64,000 nucleotides of DNA from Diphasiastrum complanatum (GCA_029204225.1 CM055094.1:20137489-20201488); one strand, 5' to 3'. Counted from the first letter of the stretch, positions 10,874 to 23,050 are shown. Numbers and translations are program-made. The notes: generated by a model from the sequence alone, not told the origin.

Positions 10874-11640
10874 TAAGATCCTACCCGATCTTAAGCCAAA
10901 TCATATCTATTAATGTTAACAAGAATGGAAACTAGCTTGAATTTGCATAGAAATTGGATGTAGAACTGCCTCCTCCTCGATCTTGACTTCACAAGGATAT
11001 AGGATTCACCTATCCTGAACCAAAAGGAATCATATGCACATAAATATGCCTCTTCAAATAATTCCTACAAGATCAGTTGAATCATCAAGCAATAATCAAT
11101 CCAAATTATATCACAAATCAAGCAAAATTGAACACAATCTTGACTAGAATTGCATTCACTTGATGAGCACTTGTCAAAAACTTTGGGCTGACCCTAAAAT
11201 TTAATTTCTAAGATCTCAATAAGTCTAAGAACTAACTATTACAGTACCAAAGATAAGGATCTACCTTCCTTTTGATTGATTGAAAACTACGTGGCAGACC
11301 TATGTGGTAGACCTGTGTACCTTTGTGTGAATATTTTCTGGATCCAAACATCTAGTGTGTGGCCATTAGGCTAGAGATAGCATGATATATTAATCTCAAC
11401 ATCCATTGGAGTGAGCTTCCGATCCACTTGAACACGAAACTTACAAGACTATTTGCTTCATGATGTAATGTGAATCCAACTTATCAACAATGTGATTCCC
11501 TTAGTGCACAATGTATCACTATCATCACGTGGCAGAAAGTGATTCACTTTTGTGCATATGTTCCATAGAGATGTGAGACACTTTACCACAAATAGGCTTG
11601 AAAAATTTGGAAGATAATTTGGTTGTACAAGAAGCAAGCG
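10874..11640 (-). repeat. Copia-associated upstream module, inverted copy
   Basis: Full-length inverted counterpart of bases 1-753. It ends with the ACAAGAAGCAAGCGTTAAA edge. No ORF. Confidence 0.7.
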
Positions 11641-12270
11641 TTAAAAAATGAAGGGGCCTAGACAAAATTTTTCAAGGTTATGTCCTTGGAGGTGGCCAAT
11701 AATCAACTCCAAGCATCTACGATGAACTACAAGAACACTTGGCTTAACACACAAGCTTCAAACTTTCAAGGCTTCTTCAGGAACTACAAAGAACATGTTT
11801 AAGCTTAAAGACAAGTGGATGCAAAAACATCAGTATGTCTTGAAAACTTCCATACATGTGTATAGATTTTTATTTTTAGAGCTCTAGGACTATGGCACAT
11901 GCAAACGGGGGTACCATTATGGTGCATTTAAGAGTAAAGGATCAAGCAAATACTTATAAAACTGGTATATGGCAAGTTAGACACAATGATAAATTCATGA
12001 GAACAAGTTAGTGAAGCTCAAAAAGTCATTTGGAGTGAGTTCTTGCCGAGTCCCAATTTGTTACCTTGCTATTTGTGAACTTGCCCCAAGATAAGGTGAA
12101 AAAAAACTTTTAATATTACGAATGACAACCACGAAGCTATCATAGTTTCAATCGACATCAATATAATTAAACAACAAAAATCATCACATACATGCAAACA
12201 AGATGGCAAACACTCAACAATTTTTTTGTGCATGATTCGAGCCGGATTGTCTTCATGCCCAAATTCCTAG
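11641..12270. repeat. Non-coding flank module, copy 1
   Basis: About 630 bases without a gene, inverted relative to 34,180-34,807 and in the same orientation as 47,060-47,690. A landmark is GGCAAGTTAGACACAATG, which also occurs in the flank of the reverse transcriptase ORF (near 20,000, 29,180 and 52,790). It is probably part of a dispersed repeat family. Confidence 0.55.
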
Positions 12271-12970
12271 AAAATGTTGCAGAACATTACAAAAATTCAC
12301 AATATCACGCTTTACTGCCATGCTGCCATGCATCCTTTTTAGGAAATGAAAACAAACTCTGATGGGAGAAGATTTGATTCTGGCACTTCCTTCTTCAAGC
12401 ATGGAAATGGAATTCAAAAGCTTTGAAAAGCTATAGCTTCAAAGGATCGATTTTCCATCTTTTAGTGACGATCTATCATTCGCTACGACCGTGCTTGATT
12501 ACTCCTTTGCATCCTTGGACAACATCTACATACATCCACCACGGATCTAGAGTGCCATCATCATCCATTTTCAGAAACCCTAAGCTGCCAAGACTTGCTA
12601 CATTACACAAAAATCGTCACATCTAGCACGAGAATGCTGAGGGGTAGTGCTACTGGAGCTCGTCAAAACCACACATTCAACACCAATTTGGGTTGAAATC
12701 TCTCTACTAGTACGTTATCGCGAAGAAACATCATCGTTTCCACATCCTATCAGAGCGACATTGCTCCAAATTTTTCCACAAATTTCTATTCTCCATACAT
12801 TGCCGAGCAATACTCTACATAGACTGCTCATAGAGCCGCGCCCCCATACTCTACAATCATTGTGGACCGAGCTGTGCGTCCATACTCTACATACAAAGTT
12901 GACTGAGCCGAGTCCATCAAAAGTCGACTGATCTGAAGCCCTCCACAGTCGATCGAGCCGAGACTCCACT
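12271..12970. repeat. EGSASIKSS module plus 36-bp minisatellite, copy 3
   Basis: Continues through the unrecognised module (plus frame 12,423-12,626) into a shortened minisatellite (12,647-12,931). Here the minisatellite continues naturally as CCACTTGTCTGTTACCAGAGCC, which is the unrearranged form of the edge that is joined to gypsy sequence elsewhere. Confidence 0.6.
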
Positions 12971-13850
12971 TGTCTGTTACCAGAGCCAAACCTTCAACAG
13001 AGTCATCAGCCGAGTCCAGAACATGTCTGCTGTATTTTTTATCAAAAAGAACCCCAACCTCCTACTAGTGGAAAAGTGGGTGATAAAGAGGAGTTTGATG
13101 ATGTCCTAGTTTAGGATAAATGTGCTTACAGTTATCAAGGAAATTGTGGAAGAGGTGCCAATTGACACTGCAATGGCTCCTTAAAAAAAACAAAAAATGT
13201 AAATGATCTTGATGATTTCTGGGAGTAATAAATTCTCTTTTATTTTAGAAAACAATTGCGTTTATATTTCTTGAAATATTGTGTATTGAAATTTTTTTGA
13301 TTAATTTAATGTTTTTAAATTTGTTTGTATTAAAAATATAGATTTAACAATTTTTTAATTATTTAAATATTAGCAAAACTAAAATTGCAATGAACTGTCA
13401 GGTTTTTAATATTTTAATTTTTCGTTGTGTTTTTATAAGAAGTTTTTAGAAATAATTTCATTTGCAATCATTTAGTGTTTAAATATAAGTAAAGATTTAA
13501 ATACTGATACAAGAATTTCTTGATACAAGAATTGTAATTTAAAACACTTTTAAAATTCTTAAAAAAACATTGAAAACTTTTGTTTTAATAAGCAAAAAGA
13601 TTTTTTTTAGTTATTCAAATGGTTGTGTCCAATGATTTCATTTTGAATAGTATTATTATTTCATATAAGCTAATTTGCAATTATTAACAAAAATCTATTA
13701 ACAAAATTTTAGTAGGTTGATTAATTTTCTTGCAATATACAACATTTTTTTTAGCATTACAATATTTTTATTTGAAGCATTTTAAACATGAATATTTTTT
13801 TTATAAAATTAAACAAAAAAAGTGACAAAAAAAAATGGGTCTCCATGTCA
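12971..13850 (-). repeat. Short-tail segment and AT-rich module, inverted copy 3
   Basis: Inverted relative to 2,760-3,620. The first 60 bases are the start of the ORF-A 5' region, cut off at about 13,030 by the short-tail segment. The AT-rich block follows. No gene. Confidence 0.6.
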
Positions 13851-14741
13851 TTTCTTTTCCTTTTTGGGTCATCGTGTTTCATGATGAACAATCTTAGTAA
13901 ATTCTTCCCTGGTGCGTTCTTCGAGAATCAGATGAATGGCTTTTTTCTTTGGCTACACAAGCTCGTCAGAGATGTTGTCAAGTCACACCTACTTTTGTCT
14001 TTTTACGCCAACACATGATTGATTTGCTGCAAACCCTTCTGCTAAACTCCTTGCCAACATAGGAGATGCTGAAAACATCAGAGAGATTGAACGCCTCCTC
14101 AAAAGACCAAATTTTTTCGCTATCCAAGATAAATTCTTCTAAAACTCAAATAAAAGTCCTGGTTTTTTCAACCTAAACAATCCTAGTTCTGTGGTTTTTG
14201 GACAAAATATGGGAAAAAGAAAGAAGTATACATGATGTAAAGGAAAGAAAGGACAAGGGAGTGGTGCAAAAGAAGACTTACCGGCTAAAAGACTAAACGT
14301 TTACAGGGATTAACTGGCTCGCAGGATGTTGAGGATCTACATAGAAGAACTCTCACTAGGAATACGGTGGATCGACTACAACTCAACACGCAGAATGACA
14401 AGGCAAATATATTTTTACATTTGCGCTACTGTAATAGAATGTTTGAGACCATTCATGTGAGACACTTTTACACTTGTATTTTATTGCAAATCTTTGGCCT
14501 TATATACACAAGTCCTTCCATGATATTGTGTTTGCTTGGTCATACTTACCTAACATCAAAAGTGAATGGTACTTGTTGTTAGATGTTTTCTGCAATTTTG
14601 AAATTGAAAATCTATCTTTATGTTCTTGCTCTTTTCTGAAATATTTCAAAGATTTCATTTTGGAAAAATTTGATTATGTGCTTAAAACGGACTGCAATAT
14701 AATTAGAAGTATGTACCTCAGAAAATATTACCTATTTAGGA
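13851..14741. repeat. Conserved-ORF module, inverted copy 3
   Basis: Inverted copy of 1,906-2,700. Plus frames 13,788-14,018, 14,367-14,582 and 14,474-14,767 correspond to the minus frames of copy 1; the FRLKEP frame is broken here. Unrecognised. Confidence 0.55.
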
Positions 14742-15001
14742 AAAACATCATTGAACTCTTGTTTTAAATCTTGCATTAAAAGCTGTTCTTGATGCTAATT
14801 TTTGGTGTTAAAGCATGTTAACACATTCACATCATCATTCACATCACAATGCATACGAGATTTCAAAACAAGATAAAAAAGCTCATCTTTAGAATCATGT
14901 AGTTTTTCCATAAATTCCGCCGAGCAAACCATCGATGATGGGAGTACATTAGTCTCCCCATAAATTGAGACTATCTGGTCAAACTTATCTTTAAATATCA
15001 T
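14742..15001 (-). pseudogene. Ty3/gypsy linker fragment, copy 3
   Basis: Minus-strand gypsy linker, open at 14,795-15,001 and ending at the DVFPK position at 14,742. Its upstream side is cut at 15,003 and joined directly to the EGSASIKSS module (TAGATGGTGTCC), with neither minisatellite nor protease between. Confidence 0.75.
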
Positions 15002-15002
15002 A

Positions 15003-15540
15003 GTATGTAGATGGTGTCCAAGGATGCGAAGGAGTAATCAAGCACTGTCGTAGCGAATGATAGATCGCCACTAAAAGATGGAAAATCGATCCTTTGATAG
15101 CTTTTCAAGGCTTCTGAATTTCATTTCCATGTCTGAAGAAGGAAGTGCCAGCATCAAATCTTCTCCCATCAGAGTTTGTTTTCATTTTATAAAAAGCATG
15201 CATGGCACAATGGCAATAAAGCGTGATATTGTGATTTTTTGTAATGTTCCCATGTATGTGATGATTTTTGTTGTTTAATTATATCGATGTTGATTGAAAC
15301 TATGATAGCTTCGTGGTTTTCATTCGTAATATTAAAAGTTTTTTTTTCACCTTATCTTGGGGCAAGTTCACAAATAGCAAGGTAACAAATTGGGACTCGG
15401 CAAGAACTCACTACAAATGACTTTTTGAGCTTCACTAACTTATTCTCATGAATTTATCATTGTGTCTAACTTGCCATATACCAGTTTTATAAGTATTTGC
15501 TTGATCCTTTACTCTTAAATGCACCATAATGCTACTCCCT
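15003..15540 (+). repeat. EGSASIKSS module (truncated) and flank
   Basis: Truncated module with a plus frame 15,078-15,278, then a shortened part of the non-coding flank module. 15,003-15,540 is inverted relative to about 44,100-44,640. Confidence 0.55.
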
Positions 15541-16075
15541 TACTGGCCATAACATCTTCACCGTAGCTCGAAACTGGGTCATACTGGGTGTTGTTGAAAA
15601 AGCTCTCGTTGAGGGCTTTCTAATGGCACCGTAATCATCTCTATTCGAGTTGCCGTTCAAAAGTTACACTGTTTTTTTGCTGAGTTGCATACTATACAAC
15701 AAATAAAATGGCTTATTTACGGGCTGCCCCGACGCAAAATTACAGTTCTTTTAAAAAGAAAAGAAAATCAATTTGAAGGAGCTACGTTACGTAGATTTCA
15801 AATTTGATTGTTTTGATTGGACCATGTGGAAGAAACTTTTAAGAAAAAAATAGAAGGTATGCTTTTGAAAGGCCCCTTTTGTGCTCAAATTTTTTATAAT
15901 GGTTGATAAGTTGGATTCACATTTACATCATGAAGCAAATAGTCTTGTAAGTTTTGTGTTCAAGTGGATCGAAAGCTCGTTCCAATGGATGTTGAGATTA
16001 ATATATCATGCTATCTCTAGCCTAACAGCCACACACTAGATGTTTGGATCCAGAAAATATTCACACAAAGGGACA
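15541..16075. other. Unique-looking non-coding block and copia-leader scrap
   Basis: 15,541-15,900 occurs only once more in the window, inverted at 43,745-44,100. It has no ORF and is less AT-rich in its first half. 15,900-16,075 is a fragment of the copia upstream module. The block is then joined at about 16,101 to the middle of ORF-C by a deletion; comparison with 43,545 suggests the two sides share only CA at the join. Confidence 0.55.
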
Positions 16076-16100
16076 TCACACATCAATATTAATCTACTTT

Positions 16101-17347
16101 CAGAATTAATGGCGTCTACCGGTTGGAGATCTCCAGTCCTCAAAGATACACACGTGAATGAAAGGCTTGAGCAAGCACCAAAGCAAGTCCAGAATGATCC
16201 TTCTTTCGGCCCAAGATTTCATAGAAGACGAGCATGGAGATCGGAAGACAACATATCAGCATATCCTTGCAACTTTGCGATAATAGATGGCTCGTTCTCT
16301 TCTCAGAAGGAATGTCATACATCAATCAATAATTTTTGGGAACTGAGTTTCGATTCTCGCGATCCTACAATCCAGCTACAACACAAGTTCTGCCAGTTTT
16401 TGATGACTGTCATGGGCCAAAGGTTTGAGCAAGATCCACAATTTTCCATCAATCTCCTTCACATGGAGGATACCAGGATCTATTTATGGATTCAATACTT
16501 TCCTGCAGACTCCATACATATCTTCGAAGAGATGTGCACTTCAGGATTTATCATCAATGATGAGGGTTACATGTACACCCAGAGATCAAAAGCATTTACT
16601 GGTCGAAGACAAATACTGACTCGAAACTGCTTCAACTGGCTACGTGAGCAAAATCATAAGCATGCCAATAAGTCGACTCTGATAGGACGAAAAGACGGGG
16701 ACAAGTCAGTTCCAACGACGACATCTAATTCGACCGGGAGCTCTTCTCAGCCAGATTTAATTGCGTCGACCGGTTGTAGAGCTCCATTCCTCAAAGATAC
16801 GTACGTCTATGAAATGCTTGATCAATCACCAAAGCAAATTCAGAATGATCCTTCTTTCGACCCAAGTTTTCGTAGAAGACGAGCGCTAGCATGGAGATCG
16901 GAAGACAACATATCAGCATATCCTTGCAACTTTGCGATAATAGATGGCTCGTTCTCTTCTCAGAAGGAATGTCATACATCCATCAAGAATTTTTGCAAAT
17001 TAACTTCCGATTCTGACGATCCTACAATCAAGCTACAACACAAGTTCTGCCAGTTTCTGATGACTGTCATGGGCCGAAGGTTTGAGCAGGATCCATAATT
17101 TTTCATCAATCCCAAAAAACCGGTGCTTCAGATGGAGGATACCAGGATCTATTTATGGATACAATACTTTCCTGCAGACTCCATACAAATCTTCGAAGTG
17201 ATGTGCAATTCAGGCTTTATCATCAATGCTGATTAGGCTTACACCCAGAGATCAAAAGCATTTGCTGGTCGAAGACAAATGCTGACTCAAACCTGCTCCA
17301 AGTGGCTGCGCGAGCAATATCATAAGCATGATGCCCACTAATCCTGA
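16101..17347 (+). pseudogene. ORF-C tandem-domain protein, left copy 1
   Basis: Unrecognised protein made of two similar units of about 200 residues. Each begins with a Ser/Thr-rich linker (GSSSQPDLIASTGWRAP in unit 2) and continues through PSFDP, an Arg-rich stretch, WRSEDNISAYPCNFAIIDG, HKFCQFLMTVMG, EDTRIYLRIQYFPADSI and a C-terminal RSKAF-GRRQ-LTR segment. The open frame 16,040-17,098 starts in foreign sequence from the copia module; homology with the other copies starts at about 16,101, and MASTGW at 16,109 is the first authentic Met. Unit 2 is broken by TAA at 17,096-17,098 (CAA in the other left copy) and by a later TAG. Unit 1 has lost 12 bases before LHMEDT. Function unknown; a two-domain nuclear or structural protein is only a guess. 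Confidence 0.65.
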
Positions 17348-17890
17348 ACAAATGTTATGAAGAAAATCCTTTAGGCGCTATTTTTTGAATTGAGTACATT
17401 GAAAACATCAACATTTGAAGATTGGAGCTTTTAAGATTGACCATTATAGTCATCTAGGGCCAATGTATATGGCACTCAACTGCTAATCTATCTCTTTTAA
17501 AATGTCCACTTTAGTTCATAATCTATGATCTAGATATACCTTCTTCTCGTTGTGTATATATATATGTTCTCATCGTTGATATTTGATTTAATGTATTAAA
17601 TGACCATTGAATGCTCATCAAATCAAATTCAACAATAATTAGGTTACACGTATTCTGTTCAAAAAATATTCAGACACAATGAAAATATCATATCGACAAG
17701 AGGTTTGTTAGTGATCATCCATCCAAAGTAGGCGCACCACTTCCAAATTCTAATGTTACTCCAAGCCTTTTTGTGAGACTACTAATATTTTTGGAAAACA
17801 CATGTTCTTCATATTCCAAGCATGCTCAGCATACCTCCAAGCACATAGCAAAGTAAACCATACATCTTCTTTCCTTGCCCTACTTGTTGG
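17348..17890 (+). other. 3' flank of ORF-C and duplication junction
   Basis: Non-coding. It corresponds to the sequence after the second copy (19,138-19,700), with a deletion at about 17,700 that removes the first half of the ORF-D frame. At about 17,885-17,891 the text CTTGTTGGTCT runs directly into TCTACCGATTGG of ORF-C, so this is a tandem duplication junction with about 4 bases of shared sequence. Confidence 0.6.
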
Positions 17891-19137
17891 TCTACCGATT
17901 GGAGAGCTCCAATCCTCAAAGATACGCACGTGAATGAAAGGCTTGAGCAAGCACCAAAGCAAGTCCAGAATGATCCTTCTTTTGACCCAAGATTTCGTAG
18001 AAGACGAGCATGGAGATCGGAAGACAACATATCAGCATATCCTTGCAACTTTGCGATAATAGATGGCACGTTCTCTTCTCAGAAGGAATGTCATACATCA
18101 ATCAATAATTTCTGGGAACTGAGTTCCGATTCTCGCGATCCTACAATCCAGCTACAACACAAGTTCTGCCAGTTTCTGATGACTGTCATGGGCCAAAGGT
18201 TTGAGCAAGTCCACAATTTTCCATCAATCCCAACAAAGCGGTCCTTCACATGGAGGATACCAGGATCTATCTACGGATTCAATACTTTCCTGCAGACTCC
18301 ATACATATCTTTGAAGAGATGTGCACTTCAGGATTTATCATCAATGCTGATGAGGGTTACATGTACACCCAGAGATCAAAAGCATTTACTGGTCGAAGAT
18401 AAATACTGACTCGAAACTGCTTCAACTGGCTACGTGAGCAAAATCATAAGCATGCTAGTAAGTCGACTATGATAGGACGAAAAGACGGGGACAAGTCAGT
18501 TCCAATGACGGCATCTAATTCGATTGGGAGCTCTTCTCAGCCAGATTTAATTGCGTCGACCGGTTGGAGAGCTCCATTCCTCAAAGATACGTACGTCTAT
18601 GAAATGCTTGATCAATCACCAAAGAAAATTCAGAATGATACTTCTTTCGACCCAAGTTTTCGTAGAAGACTAGCGCTAGCATGGAGATCGGAAGACAACA
18701 TATCAGCATATCCTTGCAACTTTGCGATAATAGATGGCTCGTTCTCTTTTCAGAAGGAATGTCATACATCCATCAAGAATTTTTGCAAATTAACTTCCGA
18801 TTCTGACGATCCTACAATCAAGCTACAACACAAGTTCTGCCAGTTTCTGATGACTGTCATGGGCCGAAGGTTTGAGCAGGATCCACAATTTTTCATCAAT
18901 TCCAACAAACCGGCGCTTCACATGGAGGATACCAGGATCTATTTACGGATACAATACTTTCCTGCAGACTCCATACAAATCTTCGAAGAGATGTGTACTT
19001 CAGGCTTTATCATCAACGCTGATAAGGCTTACACCCAGAGATCAAAAGCATTTGCTGGTCGAAGACAAATGCTGACTCGAACCTGCTCCAAGTGGCTGCG
19101 CGAGCAATATCATAAGCATGATGCCCACTATTCCTGA
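17891..19137 (+). pseudogene. ORF-C tandem-domain protein, left copy 2
   Basis: Second tandem copy of ORF-C. Unit 1 carries a one-base deletion (GAGCAAGTCCAC against GAGCAAGATCCAC) near 18,209 and a CAA-to-TAA change near 18,401. Unit 2 (18,469-19,137) is a complete open frame of 222 residues ending in HKHDAHYS. Unit 2 keeps all the blocks listed for copy 1, so it is the best-preserved sample of the domain. No signal peptide or membrane segment is visible. Confidence 0.65.
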
Positions 19138-19469
19138 ACAAATGTTATGAAGAAAATCCTTTAGGCGCAATTTTTTGAATTGAGTACATTGAAAACATCA
19201 ACATTTGTTGATTGGAGCTTTTAAGATTGACCATTATAGTCATCTAGGGCCAATGTATATGGCACTCAACTGCTAATCTATCTCTCCACTGCTTTTGAAA
19301 TGTCCACTTTAGTTCATAATCTATGATCCTTCTTCTCGTTGTGTATATATATATGTTCTCATCGTTTATATTTGATTTAATGTATTAAATGAACATTGAA
19401 TGCTCATTAAATCAAAATCAACAATAATTAGGTTACACATATTCTGTTCAAAAAATATTTAGACACACA
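19138..19469. other. Spacer between ORF-C and ORF-D
   Basis: AT-rich spacer, matched inverted at 41,226-41,558. Contains a short TATATATATA run near 19,345. No gene. Confidence 0.5.
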
Positions 19470-19682
19470 ATGAAAATATCATATCGACAAGAGGGAACAT
19501 ATCACGGCAAAAGGACTAGACAGAGATTGTTTGTTAGTGATCATCCATCCAAAGTAGGCGCACCACTTCCAAATTCTAATGTTACTCCAAGCCTTTTTGT
19601 GAGACTACTAATATTTTTGGAAAACACATGTTCTTCATATTCCAAGCATGCTCAGCATACCTCCAAGCACATAGGAAAGTAA
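19470..19682 (+). CDS. ORF-D, 70-residue conserved ORF, left copy
   Basis: Open frame of 70 codons with an ATG start. It begins MKISYRQEGTYHGKRTRQ, continues through SDHPSKVGAPLPNSNVTPSLF and ends SKHAQHTSKH. The inverted copy at 41,013-41,225 has the same length and only a few changes. It lies just downstream of ORF-C and may be a later exon of the same gene; there is no proof of splicing. In the first tandem copy of the locus the frame is cut at 17,700. Unrecognised; a short basic peptide. Confidence 0.45.
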   Translation: MKISYRQEGTYHGKRTRQRLFVSDHPSKVGAPLPNSNVTPSLFVRLLIFLENTCSSYSKHAQHTSKHIGK

Positions 19683-20330
19683 ACCGTACATCTTCTTTCC
19701 TTGCCCTACTTGTTGGTCTTCATCCCGTATGGTAAGTACTCGACCCTTGATTGTTCCTTTGAATAAGAGCTTTTTGCTATAGTTTCAAGAGAGGATCTTC
19801 CTGGGAAAGGGTCAACTTGGGAGTAGCTTAATATATTGATGTCATTTCAAATCATGATAGCTTCATGGCTGTCACTCAAAATAATAGTAAATTGTTTGGT
19901 AACTTGGGGTAGCTTGATATGTAGCTAGGCAACTAAACAACAAATCACCTCTAGATGGCTTCACAAGCTTGTCTAACTCATTCTTATAATTACTACCATT
20001 GTGTCTAACTTGCCAAATGCTAGGTGTAAAAGTATTTGACAAATGCATAACTCTTTACTCTCCAAGTCTTAAGACTTACCAAGTGTTGTTTGTAGCTCAT
20101 ACTAGATGCTTTGAGAAGTTATATTAAGAATTGGGGGGGGGGGGGGGGGGGGGTTTATCGCAAAGAATCCGATCTTGCCAAATACTAGGTGTAAAAGTGT
20201 TTGACATATTCCTAACTCTTTACTCTCCAAGTGTTGTTTTTAGCTCATAGTACATGCTTTGAGAATAATGTTGCTGGTTATATTAATTTGGGGGGATTGC
20301 AAAGAATCGAACTTGAGTGTACAAGCCCAA
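19683..20330. repeat. Dispersed repeat with internal duplication and poly-G
   Basis: Non-coding. The segment TGCCAAAT(G/A)CTAGGTGTAAAAG occurs twice (about 20,012 and 20,175), each followed by the same text up to a G run, so this is an internal duplication of about 150 bases. The same repeat flanks the reverse transcriptase ORF at 29,060-29,300 and 52,680-52,920. Inverted copy at 40,380-40,980. Confidence 0.6.
20133..20153 (+). repeat. Poly-G run (21 bases)
   Basis: Uninterrupted run of 21 G. The inverted counterpart at 40,543-40,562 has 20 C. Such runs are hard to sequence and could form four-stranded DNA; the exact length should not be trusted. Confidence 0.9.
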
Positions 20331-20800
20331 CTCAAGTGCAGACACCAACTCACCACACATGGGAAGATCATTAAATTTGAATCTGAAGAAAAATCAAAAT
20401 TAAAAAAAAATGAAAAACTATTTCTCCTTAGAGGCATTGTGGTCATCATCTAGACGAGTTGTGCTTGCTTGAATCAATAGAAACAAAGAAAATAATAATA
20501 ACCAACTTTTATCCTATTAATGCACCAATAATATATAAATATAATTGAATTAAATGGGAAGATTATAATATTTATCGCTTCATTTAAACATTGATCTACT
20601 AATTTCAATGATTTCGTTCAAATTCGAATTCCTAGATTACAGCTTCATTCAATCTTCAAATTTCCAAGCTCGTTCAAACTTCAATGAAATATAATTCATT
20701 CCAAAATCCATTCTCGAATCCTAGAACGATGTATTTTAAAAACTTTTGTAATGTGAAAGAGAGATCATTGAGCTAAAACATGACCCTGATTGCATTCGGA
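20331..20800. other. Non-coding arm edge
   Basis: No convincing gene. 20,331-20,600 is shared with 4,770-5,040, and 20,630-20,800 is the inverse of 63,720-63,880. The left arm of the large inverted repeat begins here. Confidence 0.55.
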
Positions 20801-21285
20801 ATTGCTTTCAAAAACTTATAAATTGTATTCATCAATGGAGATGTCTAGAGGACATGGTGTGAAAAATTGTCAACTAGTTTGGTTTTTTATTTGGCAATTT
20901 TGGAGGCCAAAATGAATCTCAACTTCGAGTTAGTTTCATATTTGTTAATAAGGGCCTAAATAGTGGTTTAACTACCTCTGGCAAGTAGATAAGTGGATGA
21001 GGTCGAGTTTGGACCCATTCTAATTGGCTAAATTTTGGTACATTGCTTTCAAAAACTTATAAATTGTATTCATCAATGGAGATGTCTAGAGGACATGGTG
21101 TGAAAAATTGTCAACTAGTTTGGTTTTTCATTTGGCAATTTTGGAGGCCAAAATGAATCTCAACTTCGAGTTAGTTTCATATTTGTTAATAAGGGCCTAA
21201 ATAGTGGTTTAACTACCTCTGGCAAGTAGATCAGTGGATGAGGTCGAGTTTGGACCCATTCTAATTGGCTAATTTTGGTACATTG
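20801..21285 (+). repeat. 241-bp tandem repeat, two units
   Basis: Two consecutive, almost identical units starting ATTGCTTTCAAAAACTTATA at 20,801 and 21,042. The inverted pair lies at about 63,230-63,710 and a partial unit at about 5,290-5,450. No ORF. Confidence 0.85.
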
Positions 21286-21833
21286 CATCTAGACTAGATT
21301 TTCTAGGTTTTTGATAAAGTATCTAGAAGTTTTCAAATTAGGTCAAGTTTGGGGCAAGTGGCCAAATGACATTTTGGAAGCTATAAATAGTTGTACCTAA
21401 GTGGAGAAATAATCATCAAAGTTTCTTTTTTTGTGGAGAATTCATCTCTTATGTCCATCTCATGTGATTTTCTCTATCTTGGTTTTCTATGTGTAGAATG
21501 TTGATTTTCTTCTAGATCTTGATTCCACACGTGTGAAGATTATAATATATATGATTTTGTTAAACATCGATCTACAAACATTTCAATGATTTTTCTTCAA
21601 ATTCAAATTTAACGATCTTACCATGTGTGGTGAGTTGGTGTATGCGCTTTTGTTGGGCTTGTACACTCAAGTTCGATTCTTTGTGATCCCTCGCCAACTG
21701 TGGTTTCAATACTTTCTCTGCAAGATTCTCATTTGAAATTTGCTTGGGACCCTTCTTATCTCCATCAGATATTTTTTTCAACGTTGATGCTAGGCCATAC
21801 CACAGGGAAGTAGTTCATGTGTGACTCCTCACT

Positions 21834-21835
<2 letters not shown>
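21286..21835. other. Non-coding stretch before microsatellite
   Basis: Contains no gene I can support. It repeats (inverted) at 61,640-62,110 and at 62,690-63,230, and partly at 40,180-40,400. The minus-strand frame at 21,572-21,781 (ARDHKESNLSVQAQQKR) recurs at 62,725-62,934 but has no recognisable features. Confidence 0.5.

Positions 21836-21912
<77 letters not shown>
21836..21912 (+). repeat. Compound microsatellite (CA)n-(CT)n
   Basis: CA dinucleotides from 21,836 to 21,868 followed by TC dinucleotides to 21,912. In the right arm the equivalent sites are pure GA tracts at 61,580-61,624 and 62,515-62,673. The long Arg-Glu or Leu-Ser frames across them are artefacts. Confidence 0.95.
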
Positions 21913-21915
<3 letters not shown>

Positions 21916-23050
21916 CCACTCAAGCCTACATGGCAGACCCACGTGGTATAGTTTAGTTGGCTTGCCACACAAGCCTATGTCAAGCCTATATGGCAGACTG
22001 CAACATACCAGCATGAACATACTAGCATCAAGCCTATATCATGCCTATATGACCTACCACACAAGCCTATGATAGGCCTACATGGCTTGCCACATGGCAA
22101 GTCCCAAGCCTATGTGGTTTATCTCATGACATGCCTGCATGGCTTGCCACATGGCAACTTGGGAGCTCCAGCTCTCTCTCTCTAGCTCCACTCAAGCCTA
22201 CATGGCAGAGCTTGGTTGGCTTGCCACACAAGCCTATGGCAAGCCTATGTGGTATCCTGTGACATGCTTACGTGGGAAGCATAAAAAATATGCCATGCCT
22301 ATGTGGCCTGCCATGCAAGCCTATGGCTTATCTCATGACATGCCTACATGGCTTGCCACATGGCAACTTGGGAGCCCCAGCTCTCTCTCTCTCTAGCTCC
22401 ACTCAAGCCTACATGGCAGAGCTTGGTTTGCTTGCCACACAAGCCTATGGCAAGCCTATGTGGTAGCCTGCGACATGCTTACGTGGGAAGATTAAAAAAT
22501 ATGCCATGCCTATGTGGCCTGCCATGCAAGCCTATGGTAGGCCTGTATGGTTTGCCAAGTGGCATCTTTTGAGCCCACTTATATATATATATATATCTCT
22601 AGGTCCACTCAAGCCTACGTGGCACAGGGCTCAGTTGGCTTGACATACAAGGTTATGGTAGGCCTACATGGCTTGCCACATGGCAACCCTCAAGCCTCAT
22701 GGCTTGCCACATGGCAACTTGGGAGCCCCAGCTCTCTCTCTCTAGCTCCACTCAAGCCTACATGGCAGAGCTTGGTTGGCTTGCCACACAAGCCTATGGC
22801 AAGCCTATGTGGTAGCCTGCAACATGCTTATGTAGGAAGCATCATAAACATGCCATGCCTATGTGGCCTGCCACGCAAGCCTATGGTAGGCCTGTGTGGT
22901 TTGCCAAGTGGCAACTTTTGAGCCCACCTATATATATATAGATCTCTAGGTCCACTCAAGCGTACGTGGCACAGGGCCCAGTTGGCTTGACATAAAAGGT
23001 TATGGTAGGCCTACATGGCTTGCCACATGGCAACCCTCAAGCCTGCATGA
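21913..23050 (+). repeat. GCCACATGGC-type satellite array, left arm
   Basis: Array of imperfect units of about 180-210 bases. Each contains CTCTCTCTAGCTCCACTCAAG and several short copies of a CTTGCCACATGGCAA or GCAAGCCTATGTGGC core. The core is near-palindromic. Corresponding arrays lie at 30,180-30,600, 51,290-51,740, 61,020-61,570 and 62,110-62,510. The plus-strand frames across it are by-products of the repeat. The right edge is the point where the CENH3-like frame reads into the array. Confidence 0.85.

Noticed and set aside
22139-22921. Several plus-strand ORFs of 64-124 codons (e.g. 22,547-22,921)
   Set aside because: All lie in the satellite array and repeat with its units; no consistent protein family.
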